NCBI RefSeq assembly: GCF_030246845.1
Contig: NZ_CP126889.1
Coordinates: 1,984,001-2,048,000, forward strand
Reading direction: 5' to 3'
DNA: 64,000 bases
From: Enhydrobacter sp.
GTDB taxonomy: Bacteria > Pseudomonadota > Alphaproteobacteria > Reyranellales > Reyranellaceae
Positions 47,277 to 56,151 of this stretch are shown here, one piece after another. A program made the position numbers and the translations under genes. Positions within the stretch are counted from its first letter, which is position 1. Every line of letters starts with the position of its first letter. The notes beneath the pieces were generated by a model. That model did not search any database. It was not told where the DNA came from and worked only from the letters and a program-made list of their open reading frames with translations.

Positions 47277-48881
47277 CTACTTGTCGAGCCAGATGTTGGC
47301 GAGGTCCTGGTTGAGGTAGTGGCTGGGACTGATCTTCCAGCCCTTCACGTAGGATCGCGCCAGCACGATGCGGTACCAGTATGGCAGGACGATCTCATGC
47401 GCCATCGCGTCCAGCGTGTGCTTTTCGTAGGCGCGCATGGCAGCCCGCTGCTTCTTGGGATCGGTCTCGTACTGCATCTTGTTGTAGAGCTCGACCGATT
47501 TCGGATCGTCGTAGCCCCCATAGTTGTCCGGAAAGATCTTGCCGGGCAGATACTTGCCGGTGTCGAGCACGGGGTTGACGACGCTCTGGCAGTTGGCCTC
47601 CAGCGCCACGTCGAAGGTGCCGGCGCGCATGTTCTGGAACCACGGGCCGGTGGGCACGACCTTCTGCTCGACGTCGAGGCCGATCTTCTTCCACTCGCTG
47701 ACCGCCCAGGTGCCGACAAACTTGTAGGGCTGGTCGACATTGCGGTTGAGCAGCTCGAATTTCAGGCCTTCGGCGCCGGCCTCCTTCAGGAGACGCTTGG
47801 CCTCGGCCCGCGACTTGTCGACGTCGGGCCAGTAGCCGGCGATCTGCTGCAGCTCCTCCTTGGTCGCGGCCAGCGGCGAGCCGGGGAACACGATGCCGCC
47901 CACGGTGCGTACGTTCGCGATCTTGGAGAGGGCCGGAGCCCCGTGCCACTGGTCGATGGCAAGGGCCAGGGCGCGACGCACGCGCACGTCGTCGAACGGC
48001 TTCTTCCGGCTGTTCGGCGTCAGGATGTTGCCGCAGTTCCAGTCGCTCTCCTGCACGGTGACCTTGTCGCCAAGCTCTTTCACCAGCTGGTCCCGGGCCG
48101 CGGGCGGAAGCCCCCGGAACTCGATGGCGGCACGGTCGGCGCGCAGCGCATCGATACGCACCGACTGCTTGGGGGTAAAGATGCCCTCGATCGCGTCGAG
48201 ATAGGGTTGGCCCTTGTGATAGTAGTCGGGGTTGCGGACGCCCTTGATCGACTGGCCGACCTCGTAGGAGACGAACTTGAAGGGGCCGGAGCCCATGATG
48301 TTCTTCTCGTACCAGCGCGGATCCTTGTCGAGGATCTCCTTCTTGTAGATCCAGGCGAAGGGATCGGCGAGTGCGGGCAGGAAGGCCGTCGTCGGGTACT
48401 TCAGACGGAACACGACAGTGTCGTCGTCGGGCGCCTCGATCTTGTCGACCATCGCGTAGAAGCTGACACGTGCACTGGTGACCCCTTTGCGGGGGAAGAC
48501 GATCTCGTTCCAGCTCGCTGCGACGTCCATCGCCGTGAGCTTGCTGCCGTCGTGCCACTTCACGTCGCGGCGGATCTTGAAGGTGTAGGTCTTGCCGCCG
48601 TCGGTCGGCTTGGACATCTCGGTGCAGAGATCGCAAACGAACTCGGTCGTCGATGCCGGATTGTCGGGCGGCACGCGGATCAGCACGCTGTAATACGGCG
48701 CCGCCGTGTGCACCGTGGCGAAGGTGGTCTCGCGGTGGCCGTCGAAGCTCGGTGGCGCGTCGGCCGGTATGAGATAGGTGAGTGTGCCGCCCCGCTTGGG
48801 CGTTTGTGCGCTTGCCGACGCCGCGGCGATCGCGGCCGCCAAGCCGATCCCCACGGCCCACAGTCCTGTTCGAAGGTCCAT
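47277..48881 (-). CDS. Oligopeptide-type ABC transporter substrate-binding protein (paralogue 1)
   Basis: 534 residues. The signal peptide (GLWAVGIGLAAAIAAASASA) is followed by the extracellular solute-binding family 5 fold: TPKRGGTLTYLIPADAPPSF, DVKWHDGSKLTAMDVAASWN, and GSGPFKFVSYEVGQSIKGVR. Two cysteines in FVCDLCTEM and two more later are shared with paralogue 2. It is the last gene of the transporter operon. The 45 bases before the ATG are nearly the same as those before paralogue 2, which shows a segmental duplication. Confidence 0.93.
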   Translation of the reverse strand: MDLRTGLWAVGIGLAAAIAAASASAQTPKRGGTLTYLIPADAPPSFDGHRETTFATVHTAAPYYSVLIRVPPDNPASTTEFVCDLCTEMSKPTDGGKTYTFKIRRDVKWHDGSKLTAMDVAASWNEIVFPRKGVTSARVSFYAMVDKIEAPDDDTVVFRLKYPTTAFLPALADPFAWIYKKEILDKDPRWYEKNIMGSGPFKFVSYEVGQSIKGVRNPDYYHKGQPYLDAIEGIFTPKQSVRIDALRADRAAIEFRGLPPAARDQLVKELGDKVTVQESDWNCGNILTPNSRKKPFDDVRVRRALALAIDQWHGAPALSKIANVRTVGGIVFPGSPLAATKEELQQIAGYWPDVDKSRAEAKRLLKEAGAEGLKFELLNRNVDQPYKFVGTWAVSEWKKIGLDVEQKVVPTGPWFQNMRAGTFDVALEANCQSVVNPVLDTGKYLPGKIFPDNYGGYDDPKSVELYNKMQYETDPKKQRAAMRAYEKHTLDAMAHEIVLPYWYRIVLARSYVKGWKISPSHYLNQDLANIWLDK

Positions 48882-48994
48882 CGCTTCCTCCTCCTGCCCG
48901 ACCCGGTCTTTGCGGGTCTTGCTAGCGCCCGTCTTGCCCTTCTGTCGGCGGCGGCCGGCGCGACGGCCAGCCTGCTCGTTGCCCGACCGGCCGC

Positions 48995-49897
48995 TCAGCG
49001 CGTCCGCAGCTTGGGATCGATGGCATCGCGCAGCGCATCGCCGAACAAGCTGAAGCCGAACACCGTCGCCGTGATCGCGAGACCCGGGAAGATCGCGATC
49101 CAGGGTGCCGTGGAGGCGTACTCCTCGGCGCCGCCCTGCAGCATCAGGCCCCACGCCGGCACCGGCTCCTGCACGCCGAGCCCGAGATAGGACAGCGACG
49201 CCTCGGCCAGAATCGCCTGACCTACGAAGGCGGTGAGCATGATCAGGAATGGTGCCATCACGTTCGGCACCATGTGCCGGAGAATGATGCGCATATGCCC
49301 GAAGCCGCAGGCGCGCGCCGCGTCGACATAGGGCACCTCGCGGATCGCAAGCGCGCTCGAGCGCACCACGCGGGCGCAGCGCGGGATCAGCGGAATGGTG
49401 ATTGCGGTGATCACGTTGTGCACGCCGGTGCCGAAGATCGACACGACCGCGAGCGCCATGATGATCAGCGGGAACGCCATCATCACGTCGAGCACCCGCT
49501 GCACCGCAAGGTCGATGCGCCCGCCGAAATAGGCGCTGGCGACCCCGAGCACGAGGCCGCTGACCCCCCCGACGATGGCCGACGAGAAGCCGACGATCAG
49601 CGCGGTGCGCGCGCCGAAGATGATGCGCGAGAGGATGTCGCGGCCGAACTGATCGGTGCCGAGCAGGTGCGCCCAGCTCGGCGCCTGGGTCATGGCGTCG
49701 AAGTCGTTGGAGGTCGGGTTGTAGGGCGCGATCCAGTCGGCAGTGAGGCCGGCGAAGGCGATCACCAGAACGATCACGATGCCGATCGTGCCGACCGGCT
49801 GGCGGCGTAGGAACGTCAGGACCGATTTGCCGAACGAGCGCCGGATTTCCGGCACCTCGACAACGTCGGCGGCAGACGTGGAAACGATGGACGTCAT
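48995..49897 (-). CDS. ABC transporter permease (DppC/OppC type)
   Basis: 300 residues with about six membrane segments; the N-terminus FLRRQPVGTIGIVIVLVIAF includes the DppC cytoplasmic lead and first helix. The EAA-type loop is in YVDAARACGFGHMRIILRHM. It pairs with the DppB-type permease starting upstream with 13 bases between. The 113 bp to the next gene hold the duplicated leader described under paralogue 1. Confidence 0.93.
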   Translation of the reverse strand: MTSIVSTSAADVVEVPEIRRSFGKSVLTFLRRQPVGTIGIVIVLVIAFAGLTADWIAPYNPTSNDFDAMTQAPSWAHLLGTDQFGRDILSRIIFGARTALIVGFSSAIVGGVSGLVLGVASAYFGGRIDLAVQRVLDVMMAFPLIIMALAVVSIFGTGVHNVITAITIPLIPRCARVVRSSALAIREVPYVDAARACGFGHMRIILRHMVPNVMAPFLIMLTAFVGQAILAEASLSYLGLGVQEPVPAWGLMLQGGAEEYASTAPWIAIFPGLAITATVFGFSLFGDALRDAIDPKLRTR

Positions 49898-49910
49898 GGG
49901 AACTGCCCCT

Positions 49911-50882
49911 TCACCCGTACCGGATACGTGGGTCGAGCCACGCGTAAAGCAGGTCGACCACGAGATTGGTCACCACGAAGATGGTCACGACGAGCATCAC
50001 CAGGGCCTGGGTCAGCGTATAGTCCTGGTTCTGCACCGCCTGCACGAACAGCCGGCCGATGCCGTTGAGGTTGAACACCTGCTCGGTGACCACAAGGCCG
50101 CCGATCAGGAAGGCGAACTCGATGCCGATCAGGGAGACGACCGGCAGCAGCGCGTTCTTGAGCGCATGCCGGTTGATGATGATCCGCTCGATCAGGCCCT
50201 TGGCCCGCGCGGTGCGGACGTAGTCCTCGCGCATCACTTCGAGCATGGCCGAGCGCGTCATGCGCATCACCACCGCTGCATAGCGATAGCCGACGGTGAT
50301 CGCCGGCAGGATCACGATCGAGAGATTGTGGATCGGATCCTGCCAGATCGGCACATAGTTGATCGGCGGCATCCAGGGCGACCCGGTGATCGCCTGGGTG
50401 AGCTCGAGGACCAGCAGGATGGTCACGATGCCGAGCCAGAACGAAGGGGTGGCGATGCCGGCAATCGCGACCGAGCGCACGATCAGGTCGGTCCAGCTGT
50501 TCTGCTTCAGGGCCGAGATCGTGCCGAGCGGGATCGCAATCGCGACCGCGACCACGGTGGCAAGGATCGCCACCTCGAGCGAGATCGGGAACCGGACGCC
50601 GATCTCGTAGGCCACGGTCTTGCCGGACCACATCGAGATGCCGAAGTGGCCGGTGAAGAAGCCCCCGACGAAACTCAGGAACTGATAGACGAGCGGACGA
50701 TCGAGGCCGAGCTCCTTGTGGCAGAGCGCCACCGCGTGCGGATCGAAGGTGCCGCCGCCGGCGCCCAGTCGCACGACGCAGATGTCGCCGGGGATCAGGC
50801 GCATCAGCACGAACACGAGCGCGGCCGCCCCGACCAGCGTCGGGATGGTGAGCAGCACCCGCTTCAGGATGTATCGATACAT
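49911..50882 (-). CDS. ABC transporter permease (DppB/OppB type)
   Basis: 323 residues starting MYRYILKRVLLTIPTLVGAA, the usual DppB opening, with six membrane segments and the EAA loop in YVRTARAKGLIERIIINRHA. In this family, the periplasmic loop after helix 1 is long; here it includes GDICVVRLGAGGGTFDPHAV. The ATG at 50882 is chosen over the frame open to 50933. Confidence 0.93.
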   Translation of the reverse strand: MYRYILKRVLLTIPTLVGAAALVFVLMRLIPGDICVVRLGAGGGTFDPHAVALCHKELGLDRPLVYQFLSFVGGFFTGHFGISMWSGKTVAYEIGVRFPISLEVAILATVVAVAIAIPLGTISALKQNSWTDLIVRSVAIAGIATPSFWLGIVTILLVLELTQAITGSPWMPPINYVPIWQDPIHNLSIVILPAITVGYRYAAVVMRMTRSAMLEVMREDYVRTARAKGLIERIIINRHALKNALLPVVSLIGIEFAFLIGGLVVTEQVFNLNGIGRLFVQAVQNQDYTLTQALVMLVVTIFVVTNLVVDLLYAWLDPRIRYG

Positions 50883-50947
50883 GGCCTTGGTTCGATTCCG
50901 GATCCGCCGGTGCCCGTCCACGGGGGCGGACACCGACGAGTGCTACG

Positions 50948-52552
50948 CTACTTGTCGAGCCAGATGGTCGACAGGTCCTGGTTGATGTAGTGGCTGGGGC
51001 TGATCTTCCAGCCCTTCACGTACGACCGGTACGGGACGATCCGGTGCCACCAGGGCGTCATGATCGCGTGCACCTGGGTGCCCAGAACATAGGTCTCGAA
51101 CTCCCGCATCTCCTCGCGGAGCTTCTTCACGTCGGTCTCGTGCAGCATGGCGTCGTAAAGCTTGACCTCTTTCGGATCCTCATAGTTCCCGTAGTTCTCG
51201 CTGTAGACGGAGTGCGGCAGGAACTTGCTGACATCCATGACCGGATTGACGACGCTCTGGCAGTTGAAGTCCATCGTGGTGTCGAAGGTGTTGTGCCGAA
51301 GCGCATCGAAGAACGGGGCGGTCGGCAGGACGCGCTGCGTCGCGTGCAGGCCGATCTTGCTCCACTGGTCGATCAGCCAGGTCGCGACATACTTGTAGGG
51401 CTGGTCGACGTTGCGGTTGAGCAGCTCGAATTGCAGCCCCTCGGCGCCGGCCTCCTTGAGCAGCTTCTTCGCCTCGGCACGGGCCTTTTCCACGTCCGGC
51501 CAGAAGCCGGGAAGCTTTTCGAGCTCGGCCTTGGTCGCGGCCAGCGGATGGTCCGGAAAGACGATGCCGCCGGGCGTCTTGACGATGGCGATCTTGGCGA
51601 GCGCCGGAGCGCCATGCCAGGTGTCGAGCGCGAGCGCCAGCGCCTTGCGCACGCGGACGTCGTTGAACGGCTTCTTGCCATGGTTCGGTGTCACCATGAG
51701 CAGGCAGTTCCAGTTGCTCTGCTGCACGGTGATCTTGTCGCCGAGCTCCTTCTTGAGCTGGTCGACCGCCGACGGCGGATAGCCGCGGAACTCGATCGCG
51801 GCGCGGTCCGCGCGAATGGCGTCGATCTGCACGGCCTGCTTCGCGGCGTAGATGCCGACGAAGCTGTCGAGGTACGGCAGGCCCTTATGGTAGTAATTCG
51901 GGTTGCGCTTGCCGGAGATCGACTGGCCGACCTCGTACTTGTCGAAGATGAACGGGCCGGAGCCGAGGACGTTCTTCTCGAACCAGTGCGGATCCTTCTC
52001 GAGGATCTTCTTGGGGTAGATCCAGGCGTATGGATCCGCCAATGCCGGCAGGAACGCCGTCGTCGCATATTTCAGGTGGAACACGACCGTGGCCGGATCG
52101 GGCGCCTCGATCTTGTCGACCATGACGTAATAGGTCTTGCGTGCGCTCGCCACGCCCTCGGGCGGGAACACGATATAGTTCCAGCTTGTGGCCACGTCGT
52201 CGGCAGTGAGCGGCGAACCGTCGGAGAACTTCACGCCGTCGCGGATCTTGAAGGTATAGGTCTTGCCGCCGTCTGTCGGCTTGGGCATCTCGGTGCAGAG
52301 ATCGCACACGAAGTCGGTCGTCGAGGACGGGTTGTTGGGGTCGACGCGGATCAGCACGCTGTAGAAGGGCGCGGCCGAGTGGACGGTCGCGTAGGTGGTC
52401 TCCTTGTGGCCGTCGAAGCTCGGCGGCGACACCGCCGGAATCAGATAGTGCAGGACTCCGCCGCGCTTTGGCGTCTGCGCGCTCGCAGAAGCCGCGGCGA
52501 TCATGGCGGCCAAGCCGATCCCTATGGCCCACAGTCCTTTTCGAACGTCCAT
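50948..52552 (-). CDS. Oligopeptide-type ABC transporter substrate-binding protein (paralogue 2)
   Basis: 534 residues, the same length as paralogue 1 and clearly its duplicate: by eye about two thirds to three quarters of positions agree, including signal peptide, FVCDLCTEM, NCQSVVNP and the end ISPSHYINQDLSTIWLDK. Differences cluster around the likely ligand pocket, for example FSDGSPLTADDVATSWNYIV versus the equivalent in paralogue 1. It sits between the ATPase and permease genes of the operon. Confidence 0.93.
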   Translation of the reverse strand: MDVRKGLWAIGIGLAAMIAAASASAQTPKRGGVLHYLIPAVSPPSFDGHKETTYATVHSAAPFYSVLIRVDPNNPSSTTDFVCDLCTEMPKPTDGGKTYTFKIRDGVKFSDGSPLTADDVATSWNYIVFPPEGVASARKTYYVMVDKIEAPDPATVVFHLKYATTAFLPALADPYAWIYPKKILEKDPHWFEKNVLGSGPFIFDKYEVGQSISGKRNPNYYHKGLPYLDSFVGIYAAKQAVQIDAIRADRAAIEFRGYPPSAVDQLKKELGDKITVQQSNWNCLLMVTPNHGKKPFNDVRVRKALALALDTWHGAPALAKIAIVKTPGGIVFPDHPLAATKAELEKLPGFWPDVEKARAEAKKLLKEAGAEGLQFELLNRNVDQPYKYVATWLIDQWSKIGLHATQRVLPTAPFFDALRHNTFDTTMDFNCQSVVNPVMDVSKFLPHSVYSENYGNYEDPKEVKLYDAMLHETDVKKLREEMREFETYVLGTQVHAIMTPWWHRIVPYRSYVKGWKISPSHYINQDLSTIWLDK

Positions 52553-52592
52553 CGCTTCCTCCTCTTGTCCGACCCGGTCTTTGCGGGCCTTG

Positions 52593-53585
52593 CTAGTTCA
52601 CGACGTCGCAGGCGACCCAATGGCCGGGCCGCAATTCCCTGAGCGCAGGCCTTGCTCTCCTGCAGGTCTCGACCGCCAAGGGGCAGCGGGGATGGAAGAC
52701 GCATCCCGCGGGTGGATTGATCGGGCTCGGCACCTCGCCGCGCGGCGGCCGAAAGGCGCGCGACGCCTCGACCGTCGGATCGGGAATCGGCACGGCCGCC
52801 AGCAGGGCCTGCGTATAGGGATGAAGCGGATTGTCGAACAGCTCGTCGCTGGCGGCCATCTCGACGATTCGGCCGAGATACATCACCGCCACGCGCTGGC
52901 AGAGATGGCGCACGACGGAGAGATCGTGGGCGATGAAGAGGTAGGTGAGGCCGAGCCGCTCGCGCAGATCCTCCAGCAGGTTGACGACCTGCGCCTGGAT
53001 CGAGACGTCGAGTGCGGACACCGCCTCGTCGCAGACGATGAACTCGGGCTCGAGAGCGAGCGCGCGCGCGATGCCGACACGCTGGCGCTGGCCGCCCGAC
53101 ATCTCGTGCGGATAGCGGTCGGCGAACTTCGGGTCGAGCCCACACATCGACAGGAGCTCGTCGACCCGCGCGCGCCGGCGAGCGGGGTTGCGTTCCGTGC
53201 CGTGGACCTTGATCGGCTCGGCGACGATGTCGCCCACCTTCATGCGCGGATTGAGCGAGCTGTAGGGATCCTGGAAGATCACCTGCATGCGCCGCCGCAA
53301 CGCCACCAGGCCGCCGCCGCGCAGCCGGCTGACGTCCTGGCCGTCGAACAGGATCTGGCCGGCCGTCGGGCGCTCCAGTCGCAGGATGCAACGGCCGGTC
53401 GTGGTCTTGCCGCAGCCGCTCTCGCCGACCAGGCCGAGCGTCTCGCCCCGGCCGATGGCAAAGTCGATGCCGTCGACCGCCTTCACCTCGCCGACCTTGC
53501 GCGACAGCACGATCCCTTCGGTGACCGGGAAGTGCATGGCGAGGCCCCGCACTTCCAGAAGCGGCGAGGTGGCCGCGGCCGTCAT
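52593..53585 (-). CDS. Oligopeptide ABC transporter ATP-binding protein (DppF/OppF type)
   Basis: 330 residues. Walker [13 protein letters not shown], signature [16 protein letters not shown], Walker [13 protein letters not shown], and the C-terminal oligopeptide-transporter domain with a cysteine pattern [14 protein letters not shown] that may hold an iron-sulfur cluster. It overlaps the DppD-type gene by four bases (ATGA). Its TAG stop is the first point of the repeat shared with paralogue 1's leader. Confidence 0.95.
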   Translation of the reverse strand: MTAAATSPLLEVRGLAMHFPVTEGIVLSRKVGEVKAVDGIDFAIGRGETLGLVGESGCGKTTTGRCILRLERPTAGQILFDGQDVSRLRGGGLVALRRRMQVIFQDPYSSLNPRMKVGDIVAEPIKVHGTERNPARRRARVDELLSMCGLDPKFADRYPHEMSGGQRQRVGIARALALEPEFIVCDEAVSALDVSIQAQVVNLLEDLRERLGLTYLFIAHDLSVVRHLCQRVAVMYLGRIVEMAASDELFDNPLHPYTQALLAAVPIPDPTVEASRAFRPPRGEVPSPINPPAGCVFHPRCPLAVETCRRARPALRELRPGHWVACDVVN

Positions 53586-54580
53586 GCGGCGACCCCCTCG
53601 GCGAGAAGTTCGGCGCTGCGGAAGCAGGCGGCGAGATGGGCCGGCTCTCCCGCCGGCTCGAGCGCCGGCCGGGCCTCGGCACAGCGCTCCACGGCGAACC
53701 GGCACCGGGCGCGAAAGGCGCAGCCCGCACCGAGCCGCGTCAGATCGGGCGGCTGGCCGTCGACGGGGTCGAGACGGGCCCGCCGCGGACGGTCGAGCCG
53801 CGGCACGGAGCGCAACAGCGCCATGGTGTAGGGATGGCGTGGCCGGTGATAGATCGCCTCGGCGCGGCCCGCCTCGACGATGCGTCCGGCATACATCACG
53901 TTCACCCGGCTAGCGTAGCGCGCGACCACCCCGAGATTGTGGGTGATGATGATCTGTGCGACGCCGAGCTTGCGCGTCAGCGACTTCATCAACTCCAGGA
54001 TCTGCGCCTGGATGGTGACGTCGAGCGCCGTGGTGGGCTCGTCGGCGATGATCAGCTTGGGATTGCAGGCGAGCGCAATCGCGATCATGACCCGCTGCCG
54101 CATGCCGCCGGAAAGCTGGTGCGGATATTGCCTGAGCCGCCGGGCGGGATCGGCGATGCCGACCATCTCCAGCAGCTGCACCGCGCGCCTTTCGGCCGTC
54201 GGCCGGTCCGCGCCCTGATGCTCCTCCAGCGTCTCGGTGATCTGTCGTCCGATCGTGAGCACGGGATTGAGCGACGTCATCGGCTCCTGGAACACCATGC
54301 CGATGTCGCGCCCGCGGATCGTGCGCATCTCCGATTCGGGCAGGCGCAGCAGGTCGCGGCCGTCGAACAGAATCTCGCCGGCCGTGATGCGGCCGGGCGG
54401 ATCGGCGATCAGGCGCAGGATCGAGAGGGCACCGACCGATTTGCCCGACCCGCTTTCGCCCACCACCGCCACTGTCTCGCCGTGCTCGACGGTGTAGGAG
54501 ACGCCATCGACGGCGCGCACGACGCCGGCGCCGGTACGAAACTCGGTATGGAGTCCTTTTACCTCCAGCAATGGCGGCAC
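53582..54580 (-). CDS. Oligopeptide ABC transporter ATP-binding protein (DppD/OppD type)
   Basis: 332 residues. Walker [14 protein letters not shown], signature [16 protein letters not shown], Walker [15 protein letters not shown] and the C-terminal [14 protein letters not shown] cysteine cluster. I take the GTG at 54580, which has GGAGA seven bases upstream; a GTG at 54619 would add 13 basic residues. It is the first gene of the operon dppD-dppF-SBP2-dppB-dppC-SBP1. The 257 bp upstream, to the MFS gene, show no clear promoter or RNA to me. Confidence 0.93.
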   Translation of the reverse strand: MPPLLEVKGLHTEFRTGAGVVRAVDGVSYTVEHGETVAVVGESGSGKSVGALSILRLIADPPGRITAGEILFDGRDLLRLPESEMRTIRGRDIGMVFQEPMTSLNPVLTIGRQITETLEEHQGADRPTAERRAVQLLEMVGIADPARRLRQYPHQLSGGMRQRVMIAIALACNPKLIIADEPTTALDVTIQAQILELMKSLTRKLGVAQIIITHNLGVVARYASRVNVMYAGRIVEAGRAEAIYHRPRHPYTMALLRSVPRLDRPRRARLDPVDGQPPDLTRLGAGCAFRARCRFAVERCAEARPALEPAGEPAHLAACFRSAELLAEGVAA

Positions 54581-54837
54581 GCGGTCTCTCCGTGAAGCAG
54601 CTTGCCTGACGCTACGCACGCACTCGGAACAGTCGGCGCCGTCCGCCCTGCCTGTCTCGGCGGGCGTCGTTCCGCATGGGCCTCGAAGGGCCCTGCGAAC
54701 GCTCGGGCCGTCAAACGTCTACTGTGAAGCCTGTTTCCTCATCACGCTCCCGGCCTCTTGCTGGACGGGGCAGCCTCTATCGGGCCACGCGAAGCCTACG
54801 AGGCGTCCAGCCGCGGTGCAACCGGTATGAAGGGCGG

Positions 54838-56097
54838 TCACGATGACGTCGCGGCGACGGCCGGCGCTCGCGCGGTCAACGCCGCGCCGGCCGCGAGGAC
54901 GGCGAGTATGCCGAACAGGACGAGCGAATCGAAATAGCTCCCGCTCCAATCGCGCAAAGTACCGGACAGCAACGGACCTGCCGCCTGCGCCAGCACCTGC
55001 AACGGCAAGGCGACGCCACGGATGGCGCCATAGCTCTCGCGGCCGAAGTAGTCGGCCCACGCCATCGGTAGCAGCGTCATAATGCCGCCGATGCCGAGGC
55101 CGAACGTGCCGGCGGCAAGGCAGCCGGCGGGCAGCGAGCCGACGCCGATGAGGGCGAAGGCGCCGGTGCCCATCAGCAGGGCGGCCAGCATCAGCCCGTG
55201 GCGGACCGGCCAGTGCCGCGGCAGGAAGCCGATGCCGAAGCTTGCGAGGGCCGACATGGCCGAGAAGAAGCTGATCACCGTGGCGGCGGCGATCGGCGAC
55301 AGGCCGCGCTCGATGAGATGCGGCGCCTGGTAGAGGCTGACGCCGGCCTGCACCGGATAGACCAGCACCGTGTAGAGCGACAGCAGCCAGAAGGCCTGGG
55401 TGCGCATCGCCTGACTTCGATTGAAGCGCGGCTCGGCCGCAGGGCCGCCGGCGGCAGCGACCGAACGGTCCGGCTGCAGGCCGAGATCCTCGGGCCGGCG
55501 CACCAGCAGCAGCCAGCACGGCAGGAAGCCCACGACCAGCACCGTGGCGCCCACCGCGAGCCAGCCCGCACGCCAGTCGCCGCCCTGCATGGCGATCTGG
55601 GCGAGGAAGGGCAGCGTCACCAGGCCGGACATCTGCGCCAGCGTGGCGATGGAGGTGGCGCGCACGCGCCGGGCGACGAACCAGTTGTTCAAGGCGCCAT
55701 AGAGTCCCAGCTCGAACGGCCCCGCCCAGTTCATGCGCGCGAAGCAGAACAGCAGATAGAACATCACGAGCGACTGCGTGAGGGAGAGGGCCATGGCCGC
55801 GAGTCCCGTCGTCAGCACCGCGAGGCAGAGGACGAGGCGCGCACCGCGACGATCGAGAACGGGCCCGATCACCGGCGAGACGATCGCGGCCAGCAGACCG
55901 CCCAGCGACACCGCGCCGCCCATCGCCGTACGCGACCAGCCGAACTCGTGGGTCATCGGCGTGACGAAAACCGACAGCACGGCGACCGCCGGTCCCTGGC
56001 GGGCGAAGCCCGCGAGGCAGACGCATCCCAGCACCACCCAGCCGTAGAAGAACGGCAGGCGTGGCGCGAGCAGGCGGGACAGGAAAGGCGGTTGCAT
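54838..56097 (-). CDS. MFS transporter
   Basis: 419 residues with about twelve membrane segments, opening FFYGWVVLGCVCLAGFARQG, the start of the oxalate/formate-antiporter and monocarboxylate-like MFS group. The loop 2-3 motif is GPVLDRRGARLVLCLAV, matching the MFS GxxxDRxGxR pattern. Substrate unknown; divergent from mutS by 54 bases. Confidence 0.9.
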   Translation of the reverse strand: MQPPFLSRLLAPRLPFFYGWVVLGCVCLAGFARQGPAVAVLSVFVTPMTHEFGWSRTAMGGAVSLGGLLAAIVSPVIGPVLDRRGARLVLCLAVLTTGLAAMALSLTQSLVMFYLLFCFARMNWAGPFELGLYGALNNWFVARRVRATSIATLAQMSGLVTLPFLAQIAMQGGDWRAGWLAVGATVLVVGFLPCWLLLVRRPEDLGLQPDRSVAAAGGPAAEPRFNRSQAMRTQAFWLLSLYTVLVYPVQAGVSLYQAPHLIERGLSPIAAATVISFFSAMSALASFGIGFLPRHWPVRHGLMLAALLMGTGAFALIGVGSLPAGCLAAGTFGLGIGGIMTLLPMAWADYFGRESYGAIRGVALPLQVLAQAAGPLLSGTLRDWSGSYFDSLVLFGILAVLAAGAALTARAPAVAATSS

Positions 56098-56151
56098 GTC
56101 TTCCCTTGTTGAAAGCGGGGATGACCGGCCGTGGCGAGGCGGCGGCCGTGC

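Noticed and set aside
54581-54837. A promoter for the ABC operon starting TTGACG near 54717
   Set aside because: No acceptable -10 element at the right distance; I leave it unannotated.
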